Of a stretch of 64,000 bases of DNA, positions 10,906 to 21,089 are shown piece after piece. Under the pieces are notes generated by a model, which was given only the letters and a program-made list of their open reading frames with translations, searched no databases and was not told the origin of the DNA. Origin of the DNA: Lineus longissimus (Eukaryota > Nemertea > Pilidiophora > Heteronemertea > Lineidae); the NCBI RefSeq assembly GCF_910592395.1, contig NC_088326.1, forward strand, positions 8,687,001 to 8,751,000, in the 5' to 3' direction. Position 1 is the stretch's first letter, and each line of letters starts with the position of its first letter. Both the position numbers and the translations under genes were made by a program.

Positions 10906-13900
10906 GTAAGTTATGTTTATTTCTCTACTGTATATTTTTGCCCATATAACTAGCTTACTGTCTGTCGTATCGACTCGAGACCAAGTGCATTCGAAAGGGA
11001 CAACATGAGCTCGAATTCAGTCCTGACTCGACCCGAGTGAGGCTTCTTGGTGGAGTGTGTCAGAGATCATCTACGCGGAGACGAACATCAGTACAACGTC
11101 GTTACGATTTTGGTGCTCGATTCGATCACCTTGCTACTGCGCCAGCAGAGGAGATTGACATTGCGTCTTTCACTGTACGTAATATCAGGGTAAATATCGA
11201 ACTCGGCCCTGCACTCATGTGGTATAAATAACGAATATTGCGTTTTCTACCAAATATAAGAGCTGAAATGGGGTGAACTAATGAGTCCGGGGTATTCAAA
11301 TCTCCATGACCAGGTTCAGAATGACTTCGTGACGTATTCAGTTAGAGTTATACTGCAGAGCTGAAGAATCGGGATGCCCCCGAGTTTCGTCCAGCTGATG
11401 ACTTCTTGAGGTTTTCAGGGAATTTGTCTTCATTTCATGATTGACCATTTATCAACGTTTTTGGTACATTCGAAAAGATTATTTCCCGGCGCGAACAACT
11501 CTAATCATGTGTACATTAAGGGAAGTTTCTCCTTTAAAGTAATAGTCGGCTTTTTATTGCAGAATGTTCGTTCTTCTTCTGGTTCATCAATAAACTATTT
11601 TTCTGAGCGTTTTTTAACGCTTTTCAAATTTTGTTTCAGCTCTTATCAGTAGAAAAACGCGTTATTCGTTATTTTCAGTTCGCGGAAGTCCTGGCGAGAA
11701 AAACCTTTGCCGCCACGTGAGTGCACACCGAGATCCGAGTTCACGTTTATGGCAAGCCGTCTGTCTAATAATTTAGAAAACCAGGTTTTATTGAAAAAAA
11801 CCTGGTTTTCTTCTTAAAAAACTTAGTTTCATGTTTTCTTCCATGAAACTAGGTTTTCTTGCAAGAAGTATAAGTTGATTAAAAAAACCTAGTTTGCTTT
11901 AAAAAACCTAGTTTCATGGAATAAAACTATGTTTTGTGGAATAAAACAAGGTTATATGCATTTCTTTTTCAAAACCAAGTTTTTAATGAAAAAGACCAGG
12001 TTATTTTCAAAACCCAGTCTTTTTACCTCGTCCCGGACTGGCCCAAGCATGGCAGGGGAGAGCAAAGGAGCCACGCGAGTGCTGAGGTAAAAAGACTAGG
12101 TTGTTTCGAAACCAGGTTTTCTTCTTTCGAAACTAGGTTTTCTTCTTAAAAAACCAAGTTTCATGGGAAAAAAACGTGTTTTCTTCAATGAAACTAGGTT
12201 TTTTGGAAGAAAACCAGGTTTTTATGAAAAAAACTAGGTTGTTTTAATTATTAGTCAAATGGCTGGATGAAAACATGTTTTTTTCTTTTTTCGAAACTTG
12301 GTTTTGAAGAGAAATCATGGAACCTACACTTTATCTAAAAAGAATAAGTTATTTTTAAAAAACCCAGTTTTATGGAAGAAAACCTAGTTTTCTTGTTGAA
12401 AACACACTTTTCGGGAAGGAAACCATGTTTCTTCTTTAAAAACTTAGTTTCATTGAAAAAAACATGGTTTTCTTCCATGAAACCAGGTTTTTTAAGAAGA
12501 AAACCAGGTTCTTTTCAAGCAAACTGGGTTTCATTAATTATTGGACGAACGGCTTGCCATACACGTTACCCCGCTAATCAGACGCAAAGTCATATCCATT
12601 TATCGTCGCAATGGGGTAATCAAGCGCCATCAGCGTGACGTCAGAAAAATCGATATCAGCACCATGACCTCAAGGGGTAGATGCAAGCTCCAGGAAACGC
12701 TTTACTAGTGCATCGTTCCACGTGGAAGGAGTCGATGCGTGGAGAGCTTACTCGGCTCAAATCGGAGTCAAAATAGGAAAAGCACAATAATTCAGTCAGA
12801 TTTTGAATCTTTCCTTTTTTTGTGCAATATGTTGATGGAAACTACTTATGTGGAATAGGAGGTGACTGGGCAGCCGACAGTTGAGTAATATTGCCCTTAA
12901 TAGTGCCAATAGTCTTTTATCGATGGATCTGATCTAGATTTGCGAGCTAATTGTTGCCTTCAACGCTGGCAGTCACAGCTCAGGATTCAACAATTCTTGT
13001 TCGAAATGGAAAGGCCATTCCTGCAGTTATTTTGAGAAATCGCCTGACCACGAAAGATTAATACCTCCCCTCGGATCTTGCACATAACATTTGAGGCCAT
13101 TGCTTCGGTTATTTTGAGAAGAGGCTCAGACGAGAAAATGTCATGTAACTTTTACCTGCATGTAATAAGTCACCCCAACCATTCAGACCTCCAAATTGAC
13201 GGGCAATTCCCATTCTGACGAGCTGCCGATACCAGACATTATATGCACCCAGCAAAGGTTTTTCAATATAGCACCAGAAAATCCCTTTCAACGTCATGAA
13301 GTCGCCTGACCACGAAACATTAATGCCTCCCCTCGGATCTCCGAACATTAACCAAGAGATTGACATCTTGCACATAACATTTGATTCAGTCATAAGGTAT
13401 ATTTAGGCAAAAAGCATGTTCGCATTCAAATATAGATAAGGCTGCTTTGTTTACTTTTGCATCGGCACAATCCACGATCATTTGAATGACTCTAATTTAG
13501 CAAATTCCCATCCCATCAAATAGGCTGATTAAGGATTGAAAGCATTCAAAATCTTCCCTCAGATCCGAATGCAAGCATTTAAATTACGATATATAATGGT
13601 TCTTGAAGTGCAAGACGGTTTTATGAGACTTCATAGAACATTTTCCATTGGATGTAGATAATGGCTCGGACAGAGCGTCGGAATGGCTGCAGTCGCCCGT
13701 CAGAATGCAGATCTGATTAGCCAGGGTGTATAAAGTGCATTCGATCATTACAGATCTGTACCCTTTTCCCGCTGGTTATACACATCGCCAGGGTGACTGT
13801 ATCGAGGGTGATTTTTATAGAGTCAGACTTTATCGTGTGTCGTTTATCTTGTGCATTGCCCTGTGCAACAAATACCCGAAATGTCGTGCGTTGCAATATA

Positions 13901-14499
13901 GACCCGACGCATGCTCATTGAAATTGAAGTCCTGCGACATTGTCACGCTTCCCAACAGTCCATCACACAATATGTATAAACGAGTAGGTAGGGACTTGAT
14001 ATGACATGCAAACAAGCAAAGTTATTGTGCTGTCTTCTGAGAATGGTGTCTTGACAGTTAATCTAAGAAAGTGTATATCACGTCTTGGATGAATGGCTAC
14101 CGCTCTATCCCTTCCAATGGTGATGATGCCATTTTGATATCATTCAAGCGCACGCTATCAGCCGTCATTTGGAAAGTAAAAAAGTCCGATTTAAAAAATG
14201 CCCAAATATAGCTGGTATTCGTAATGTTCTGTTTTTGTTGTAACGCAGATATGTCCAACCGTGCGATATTCGTGGTCAAAAGGATGCCACTTGCCGGCAA
14301 AATTATAAAAACAACTAATACCACGCCTACTGTCAGTGGTTTTGACTGTGCATTTCACTGTTTTAGGCGCTTTGATTGCAGCGCATTCCTACGTGACGTC
14401 AGGCTTCAGAAATGTTACCTCTTCGATATATTTAAATATACAGAAGTCTTACTTACTACTACGTTTGGAGGTAACGACTTAAGGCGTCTGACATTGTGA
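10842..14499 (+). CDS. G2: secreted two-PAN/Apple-domain protein, complete but diverged copy
   Basis: Exons 10842-10905, 13754-13987 and 14249-14499 join in phase 1 with GT/AG borders. The signal exon encodes MLFLLLFSVFCAMATTA. The second exon keeps the VSFILCIALC core but is the most divergent of the plus-strand copies (DCIEGDFYRVRLYR, RPDACSLKL). The third reads MPLAGK and RDVRLQKC. The 2.8-kb intron 1 contains an 814-bp TIR element; intron 2 is only 261 bp because the block present in the other copies is missing. All reading frames are open, so the gene could be functional. Its downstream flank differs from the other copies, lacking the 22-bp near-palindrome. Role as for G1: extracellular binding protein of unknown ligand. 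Confidence 0.72.
11640..11747 (-). repeat. Locally inverted piece of unit sequence in G2 intron 1
   Basis: AACGCGTTATTCGTTA followed by GCCACGTGAGTGCACACCGA reads as the reverse complement of the ATGCTAATGAATAACGCG stretch found in forward order in other units (about 5950-5985). A diverged forward copy lies just before it, so this is an inverted duplication beside the TIR element. Confidence 0.5.
11748..12561. mobile_element. TIR element filled with an AAACCTAGTTT-type minisatellite
   Basis: The ends TATGGCAAGCCGT and ACGGCTTGCCATA are inverted repeats (about 25 bp with mismatches), flanked by CACGTT on both sides (11742-11747 and 12562-12567), a 6-bp duplication. The interior is built from many variants of AAACC(A/T)(G/A)GTTTTCTT in both orientations, so it can form multiple hairpins. 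One non-repetitive island lies at about 12020-12085. No transposase is visible. Confidence 0.75.
13754..13987 (+). CDS. G2 exon 2, first PAN/Apple-like domain
   Basis: 234 nt; acceptor CATTACAG, donor GTAGGG, weaker than the GTAAGG of the sisters. Variable loop at 13819-13836 (RVRLYR). Confidence 0.75.
14249..14499 (+). CDS. G2 exon 3, second PAN-like domain and stop
   Basis: Acceptor TGTAACGCAG after a T-rich run; 83 codons including the stop. C-terminus FGGNDLRRLTL, as in G4 and G5. Confidence 0.78.
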
Positions 14500-14639
14500 A
14501 TGTAGCCATGATATGGGATATGAGACTTTGCGAATAGATAATTTCCAATATTTTATGCCTGGACGTGAAATATTTGCTTTATCATACTAAATACCTGTTT
14601 TAATTAACGCAACATAATAAATTCGGTCGAGACGGTAGC

Positions 14640-14770
14640 ATCCTACTCCTAGTTATTTTCAATCTATCGAATGGACGACCTCATTTCTCGGCCGTGACCC
14701 GATCTTTTTATCTTTGATTTCAGTTTTCTTCGTCTAAACCTACCTGTGCGTGCGTTGTAATCGTCAACCT
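14640..14770 (+). repeat. Diverged start of the G3 unit
   Basis: CAATCTATCGAATGGACGAC through GTGACCCGATCTTTTTATC is a diverged match to the unit opening (about 165-250). It shows that the G3 unit begins here and that its upstream half, including the signal exon, was lost or replaced by the insertions that follow. Confidence 0.5.
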
Positions 14771-14810
14771 GCGATCCGATGTGTATCTGGTTCACGCCCT
14801 TATGATTTCA

Positions 14811-15595
14811 AAACTTGACATGAACAATGGACTACTGTAGGGACTTCCAGACAACGTCATCGCACCATTTCAGAGGATTCAGAATTCTGCGGCAAGACTG
14901 GTGTGCGGGATTAAAAAGCGGGACCACATTACTTCGGTATTACGGGAACTCCACTGGCTCCATGTCAAGAGTAGGATCATCTTCAAAGTCCTGCTCTTGT
15001 GTTTCAAGGCCAGATATGGTTCCGCTCCTGAATACCTGTCTTGCTGCCTCCAGAACCACTCCAGAGTGCGTCCTACCAGGTCCCCGAACAAAATCTCGGT
15101 ATGGTGACAGAAGCTTCTCTGTTGCAGGTCCCAAACTCTGGAACCAACTCCCAGCCCCCCATCAGATCAATCATTGATCTGATGCAATTCAAGTCCGCCC
15201 TAAAGTCCTGGCTATTTTTCATGTAGGTGTTTTTCTTGTGCTTTGAGCAGGGCAACCTGGAAGGGCGCACTACAAATCATGTATTGTATTGTCTTCAAAT
15301 TCCTGCTCTTGTGTTTCAAGGCCAGATATGGTTCCGCTCCTGAATACCTGTCTTGCTGCCTCCAGAACCACACCAGAGTGCGTCCTACCAGGTCATCGAA
15401 CAAAATCTCGGTATGGTGACAGAAGCTTCTCTGTTGCAGGTCCCAAACTCTGGAACCAACTCCCAGCCCCCATCAGATCAATCATTGATCTGATGCAATT
15501 CAAGTCCGCCCTAAAGTCCTGGCTATTTTTCATGTAGGTGTTTTTCTTGTGCTTTGAGCAGGGCAACCTGGAAGGGCGCACTACAAATCATGTAT
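14811..15595 (+). mobile_element. CR1/L2-like LINE 3' end, with tandemly duplicated tail
   Basis: Frames read QRIQNSAARLVCGIKKRDH, ELHWLHVKSRIIFKVLL, and then GDRSFSVAGPKLWNQLP. This is the conserved C-terminal tail of CR1/L2-type reverse transcriptase polyproteins. Frameshifts separate the pieces, so it is dead. About 305 bp of the tail (14985-15289) is repeated at 15290-15595. The 3' end ACAAATCATGTATTG runs into a microsatellite, typical of this LINE group. Confidence 0.75.
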
Positions 15596-15720
15596 TGTTG
15601 TGTTGTGTTGCGTTGCGTTGCGTTGCGTTGCGTTGCGTTGCGTTGCGGTGCGGTGCGGTGCGGTGCGGTGCGGTGCGGTGCGGTGCGGTGCGGTGCGGTG
15701 CGGTGTTGTTGTTGTTGTGT
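15596..15720. repeat. Pentanucleotide microsatellite (TTGCG)n / (GTGCG)n
   Basis: Pure runs of CGTTG then CGGTG, ending GTTGTTGTTG. It lies between the LINE tail and the helicase fragment; the long open frames across it are repeat artefacts. Confidence 0.95.
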
Positions 15721-17619
15721 TACCAAAGTCTCTGACACTCCCATACAAATCCATGAGTGAAAAGAACATGACACCGCTACGCTTGAAGCTGGAGAATGTT
15801 CAATTGGTCATCATCGATGAAGTTTCAATGATCAACCAACGCCTAATGACATACATACATGGTCGCCTCAACCAAACCAAAAAAACCCAGTCACGCCATG
15901 TGAACTTTGGCAATGTTGCTATCCTAACTGTGGGTGACTTCTACCAACTACCACCAGTCATACCCCCCCCCCCCCCCCCCCCCCTTGTACAGGAACATCA
16001 ATAGCAACACCAACATTTGGAAAGACTTCTTCCAGTATCAGCTAGATGACATTATGCGCCAAAAAGACGACATTTCATTCGCTGAAATGCTAAATCGCCT
16101 ACGAACCGAAACGAAAGATGAGCCACTTGCCCCGCAAGACCAGGCCATACTACTAGCTGCCATCAATCGACCTGTTCCAGATGACATACTCCACATCTAT
16201 CCAACAAGAAAAGAAGTACATGCCTTCAACCATCAACAGCTGCTAGCAAAGTGTCCAGATATCCAAGAAATACCACCACTAGATATCTACAAAAAACAGG
16301 GCAACAAACGCGCAATAAAAAAGCCTACAGCACCAAGACCAACGCCTACAACAGACCTCACAAAGGCAACCAATGACACTCTCTTTCTGGCAAAAGATGC
16401 TGAAGTGATGCTCATACAAAACCTAGATGTACCTGATGGCTTAGTCAACGGCGCTCGTGGCACCATTACTCAAATACCCCCACCCGATCCAACCACACAA
16501 CTTCCGCCCTACATTTGCGTTCGCTTCACTAACCAACAAACAGGTATTGCGCACATGCAACAACAATCAAGCAAACACACCATCCCACCACACTCAGTCA
16601 TCATCAAACATCACCCCATGTATGATCAACCCCCAGGGGCAAACTACATACGACACCAATTCCCATTGACACTAGCCTGGGCATGCACTGCCCACAAAGT
16701 CCAAGGTGTCACAACAGACCAAGCAGCAGTATCACTGCAAAACGTCTTTGCAGCCGGCCAAGCCTATGTTGCCCTAAGTCGCGTCACATCTCTACAAGGC
16801 CTTCACCTCCTAGATGACAAGTTCACAAAGATATACTGCAACAAAGAGGTCACAGAATCCATGAGCAACATGCCACCAGCAGACATAACCCCAGCTCATC
16901 CCATAACAACGCTCGTAAATGACAACCACTTCATCATTGCCCACCACAATATCGAAGGTCTCCACAATCACCTTCATGACCTCAAACAAAACACTGACAT
17001 CCTACAGGCACACATCATCTGCCTAACAGAAACATGGCTGCATACTGCCAATGAACATGATGCAATTCTCACCATCCCCAACCACACTTTCATCAACAAT
17101 CCAAGACAACAAAGCTACACCACATCCAACAACACCGGTAACCACAATAATCCATATGCACAAAAGACCCACGGAGGAGTTGGCTTCTACATTAAAGCCA
17201 ACATCCAACATACTCACCACAAGTACACAGACCTCGCCCTGGAACATCTACTGCTCCACGTCACCAACAACAACCTCACTATCATCAACATCTACCGTCC
17301 ACCCAAGTACAGCATCAGCTCATTTGTCCCACAACTAGCACAACTCCTTCAACGTACCATCACAGCTAACACAAACAATACCATCATAGCCGTTGGTGAC
17401 TACAACATCGACTTCCTCACTCAGCCACAAAACCAAACTACAGACATATTTGCAGACTATGGCTTCCCACATATGATCAACACACCAACCACCACAGGAG
17501 GCACACTACTAGACCACATCGACCAACACTCAACCACACCTGATACCAAATTCTCCACAGTCCACACTTACTACAGTTACCACAACATCACCATCGCTGC
17601 TATCCCAACACAGCGTTAA
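15720..17619 (+). pseudogene. Helitron/Helentron-type PIF1 helicase fused to endonuclease (EEP) domain, 5'-truncated
   Basis: The first part (about 15750-15962) reads NVQLVIIDEVSM (motif II) and VGDFYQLPPV (motif III). After a run of 22 C the frame shifts by one and continues to 17619. It reads DDIMRQKDD, the AHKVQG motif (about residue 251 of the 561-codon frame), GQAYVALSRVTSLQGL (motif VI, about residue 274), then an endonuclease/exonuclease/phosphatase domain: LTETWL, HGGVGFY, VGDYNID, LLDHI. PIF1 helicase plus EEP is known from Helentron RepHel proteins. The Walker A region and any Rep domain are absent at the 5' side, where the sequence abuts the microsatellite. The last catalytic motif reads YSYHN instead of SDH. 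Nicking or helicase activity is therefore unlikely. Confidence 0.75.
15963..15984. repeat. Poly-C run (22) causing the helicase frameshift
   Basis: A homopolymer directly after the GDFYQLPPV motif; the upstream and downstream helicase motifs lie in different frames. Length may be unreliable in the assembly. Confidence 0.85.
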
Positions 17620-17819
17620 CACAGCAGCAACATAAACCCAATGCAAACCTTGCCAGCGAAGACAATTCTCATACCAAGGTCTACAAACCAGTAACCCGAC
17701 TTTTAATCTCCAACTCTGTATATACATGTATGTATACGCATATCTATTTTCCCAATAAACTTTTAACCAAAACATACTGCCTCATCCACTTCCTCAACAA
17801 AGCACCCCAGAGTTGACGG

Positions 17820-17860
17820 AGACTCCAGAGTCTGCCTGCAGACTCAACCGATAATTCTAG
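17820..17860 (+). other. Candidate Helitron 3' terminus: hairpins then CTAG
   Basis: GACTCCAGAGTC and GTCTGCCTGCAGAC are adjacent short hairpins, followed 8-12 nt later by CTAG and then T. This resembles the hairpin-plus-CTRR end of canonical Helitrons. Helentrons have different termini, so the assignment is tentative. The LTR remnant starts immediately afterwards. Confidence 0.35.
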
Positions 17861-18272
17861 TTTATTTTGGTGTGATAAGCCAGTTTTGTATTAGTTTGGT
17901 GTAGATAGCCAGCTATGTATAGGGATTTGTATAGGACTGTGGAAGTGTACAGTGGAAATGTTCATGTAGGAGGACAGGATGTTGTCCTGTATGACCGTCT
18001 GGTACTGTATATGTATGGGCGGGTCAAAGTACTGTGTGGAGTATGGAGCTCCATCCGAGTAATTAATAAATTAGTAATTGAGTTAAGCTAATAGCATGCT
18101 CGCCGCTGGGTGTGGTTACTTGTTCATAGCTGTTAAATTTCTACCAGTTACTTAGTATGTTTCCTGTTTATTCTATTTTAGTTCCTATATTAAACGTGAA
18201 GTGCAGAAATCCGTCGTTTGTGTCATCACTGGTCGCAGCGTCAATCTGAGCGCAACATCGAATCTGTGAGAG
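17861..18272 (+). mobile_element. Truncated LTR plus primer-binding-site leader
   Basis: Matches the 3' two-thirds of the 54698-55311 LTR. The LTR-like part ends GTGTCATCA at 18228, followed by CTGGTCGCAGCGTCAATC, a plausible tRNA primer-binding region, and a leader ending GTGAGAG. The host resumes with TATTCCAAATC. Same junction as at 54291 and 55355. Confidence 0.6.
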
Positions 18273-18904
18273 TATTCCAAATCTTCCCTTACATGTATAT
18301 CCGAAAACGAGAATTTAAATTACGATATAGTAATACCATGTACAATGGTTTCTTAAAGCACAAGGCGATTTTATGAGCTGCCGATGCCATATTTCATATG
18401 CACCCAGCACCAAGCATCCTGCATCAATACAGAACCTGGAAATCCCCTTCAACGTCAAGAAATCGCCCGACCACGAAAGATTAATTCTCCCCTTCGGACC
18501 AAGAGATTGACATCCTGCATATAACATTTGATTCAGTAATAGGGTAGATTTAGGCAAAAAGCATGTTCGCATTCAAATATAGATAAGGCTGCTTTGTTTA
18601 CTTTTGAATAGGCACAATAGTCCGCGGTAATTTGAATTTGAATTTAGCAATCCCATCAAATAGGCTGAATAAGGAATGAATGTATTCCAAATCTTCCCTT
18701 ACATGTAGATCCGAAGACAATAATTTAAATTACGATATACAATGGTTTCTTAAAGTACAAGACGATTTTATGAGACTTCATAGAACATTTTCCATTGGGT
18801 GTATATAGAAAATGGCTCGGGCAGAGCGTCGGAATGGCTGCAGTCGCCCGTCAGAATGCAGATCTGATTAGCCAGGGTGTATAAAGTGCATTCGATCATT
18901 ACAG
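18273..18904 (+). repeat. Rearranged intron-1 sequence upstream of G3 exon 2
   Basis: A fragment TATTCCAAATC...TTTTATGAG is joined to CTGCCGATGCC, so the downstream piece of intron 1 occurs before, as well as after, its normal neighbour. The same abnormal join is present at about 54393. No gene is supported. Confidence 0.6.
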
Positions 18905-19138
18905 ATCTGTACCCTGTTCCCGCTGGTTATACACATCGCCGGGGCGACTGTTTTGGGGATGATTTTTACAGGGCCAAACTTTTTCGTGTGTCGTTTATCC
19001 TGTGCATTGCCCTGTGCAACAAATACCCGAAATGTCGTGCGTTCCAATATAGACATAATGTATGCGCAGAGAAATTGAAGTCCTGTGATATTGTCACGCT
19101 GCCTAACAGTTCAACTCGCAATATGTATAAACGAATAG
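18905..19138 (+). CDS. G3 exon 2, first PAN/Apple-like domain
   Basis: 234 nt, open; six cysteines, GDCFGDDFYRAKLFR with the variable loop at 18970-18987. Intact exon of a probable pseudogene. Confidence 0.65.
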
Positions 19139-19414
19139 GTAAGGTCTTGATATAATTATATGTTAACAAGAAAATTCAGCCTGAAATATTCTGATAATGT
19201 GACATATTCTAATATTGTCATATTAACGGTTTATTGTAAAATCTGCCGGGATAAACATTATTTGACGTCGTTTTTCACAGCATGATGTGAAATTAGACGC
19301 TATCGTTGTGATCAGATTTATATCGATCCGTTGATTGACGTCATATTTCCACTATCAAATGTCATATGCTGTCACTTTTAGTACTACTAATAGTGTCTTT
19401 TTGACACTATTCTG

Positions 19415-20298
19415 ACTAGAACTGAGATTTCACAGGAGTACCTGTGAATTCATGACTCCAGGGTTGTTTTGAGGGCGATATCGTAAGAGTTGGTCTTGAG
19501 TATGGGAACTACCTGAAGGTCCGTGTGGCACCTGGGGAGAGAAGACTAGTTGAACGATGGGATCTGTTCATGGAGAAGAAGTGTTAGGTGGCTTTGTATC
19601 GTGTACTCTTGCTGGTGGTTGAAGGAACACTACTATTGATCTCATTATATGAATACCATTTAATTACAAACAAGTGAAAACAGATCATATCATATTCCTG
19701 GGCATAAATTAAAATAGGAGTGCGGGAACAAGGTTTTTTAGCAGGAGGAAAGCTAGAACATTTTGCGCCGTCGTATTCCGATTTGACTGGTTAGTGGTGA
19801 AATCTGCTTTTACTTTTGCAAATTAACATATTCCTTTTTCTAGTTCTAACGTTGTCTGAATTAAAGATGCTTTCCCAATGCTTGACTGGTCTGGCAAGAA
19901 GCATTGCCAGGAAAACGTGACGTCATTTTGGCCATTCTTCATACCGCACGCCCTCCCACTCCGTAAAACTTCCTGACATGGTGTGAAGTGGGAGGGCGCA
20001 CAATGGGAACCACACTGCCGCGATGTTAATAGTTTCTTTTTATAGAATTCAGCGGCAGAGATTTTAAGCACGGAAAAAGTAGATTAACTCGGCTGATCTC
20101 AATGGATTTTACCCAGGAATGTTTTCAAGGCGAGAGAAACATCTGATTTAAGTACTGCGCTTATTAGATTTCATGTTCATGCCGAAGATTGGCCTAAAAC
20201 GTGGACGAAAAGAGTGCATTATCGAGTGTTGGAGAGGTCACGTGATTGGACGAGAAACCTGAGCAAAAACAATACTGACTCCAGGAGGAGCTGAGTCA
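19415..20298. other. Unassigned insertion in G3 intron 2
   Basis: Sister introns run from GACACTATTCTGAC directly to ATCAATCTAAATGACGTCAG; here about 880 bp intervene. One frame reads RVGLEYGNYLKVRVAPGER and then VERWDLFMEKKC before a stop (about 19490-19587). It looks protein-derived but I do not recognise it. A hairpin (CGCCCTCCCACT / AGTGGGAGGGCG) lies at 19949-19999. Confidence 0.5.
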
Positions 20299-20514
20299 TA
20301 ATGACGTCAGAATAATATCAGAACAACAATCCGATAAAGTGTATATCAAATCTTTGATGAGGGGTCCACTCCATCCCTTCCAATGGTGACGATGCCATTT
20401 TGACATCATTCAAACCCATGTTATAAGTCGTCATTTGGAAAGTAATAAAGTCCGATTGAAATAAAGCCCAAACATAATGCTGGTCTTTGTAACGTACTGT
20501 TTTGTTTAACGCAA

Positions 20515-20765
20515 ATATGTCCAACCGTGCGATGTTCGTGGTCAAAAGGACGCCACCTACCGGCAAAATTATAAAAACAACTAATACCACGCCTCCTGTC
20601 AGCGGTTTTGACTGTGCATTTCACTGTTTTAGGCGCTTTGATTGTAGCGCATTTGTACGAGACCTCACAATTAAGAAATGTTACCTCCTCGACATAATGA
20701 AATATACTGAAGTCTTACGTACTACGACGTTTTGGGGTAACGACTTATGGCGTCTGACATTGTGA
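20515..20765 (+). CDS. G3 exon 3, open but acceptor destroyed
   Basis: The frame NMSNRAMFVVKR...NDLWRLTL is intact with a TGA stop. The base before the exon is A (GCAA) in place of the G of the AG acceptor. Confidence 0.6.
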
Positions 20766-21089
20766 ATGTAGCCGTTTGATGTGATAAAGGAAACTAAAAT
20801 TTTGGGAAGTGGGAGCATACAGCGATGAAAGTAAGTGTCTCTGGAAGAGTAGTTCCAAGTCCGCTCCCTAGGGCATTATGTTAACTAGTGCACTGGTTAA
20901 CATTGGCATAGATAATTCCCAGGACGTAATGGCCGATCGACGTAGTGTCAGACACGGACAGGGGAAGATCGGCTTGAAAGAAAATACATTTATTCAACTC
21001 CTTGTACTATACAGCCTTTTACAAAATATATTAGTCAAGACAACAACTAGTTTGGTGGTTCATATCGCTCGAACTGAGAAATAAGTAAA

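Larger units (their letters stand above)
18905..20765 (+). pseudogene. G3: two-PAN-domain copy without signal exon and with lost acceptor
   Basis: Exon 2 (18905-19138) is intact with CATTACAG acceptor and GTAAGG donor. Exon 3 (about 20515-20765) still reads MSNRAMFVVKR through RLTL and stop. Two defects point to a pseudogene. No signal-peptide exon lies upstream within the G3 unit, where the LINE, helicase and LTR pieces sit. The exon-3 acceptor, AACGCAG in the other four copies with that exon, is AACGCAA here. Intron 2 also carries an extra block of about 880 bp (19415-20298). Translation could survive only with a cryptic acceptor and an alternative start. Its exon 2 is close to that of G1, which suggests recent duplication or conversion. 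Confidence 0.7.

Noticed and set aside
13109-13393. Antisense frame MRTCFLPKSTLLLNQMLYAG-type found in five units
   Set aside because: Lies in intron 1, no homology recognised, starts and lengths vary between copies; explained by unit duplication.
15538-16004. Several frames across the CGTTG/CGGTG microsatellite
   Set aside because: Pentanucleotide repeats stay open in every frame; only the part after 15750 has helicase similarity.
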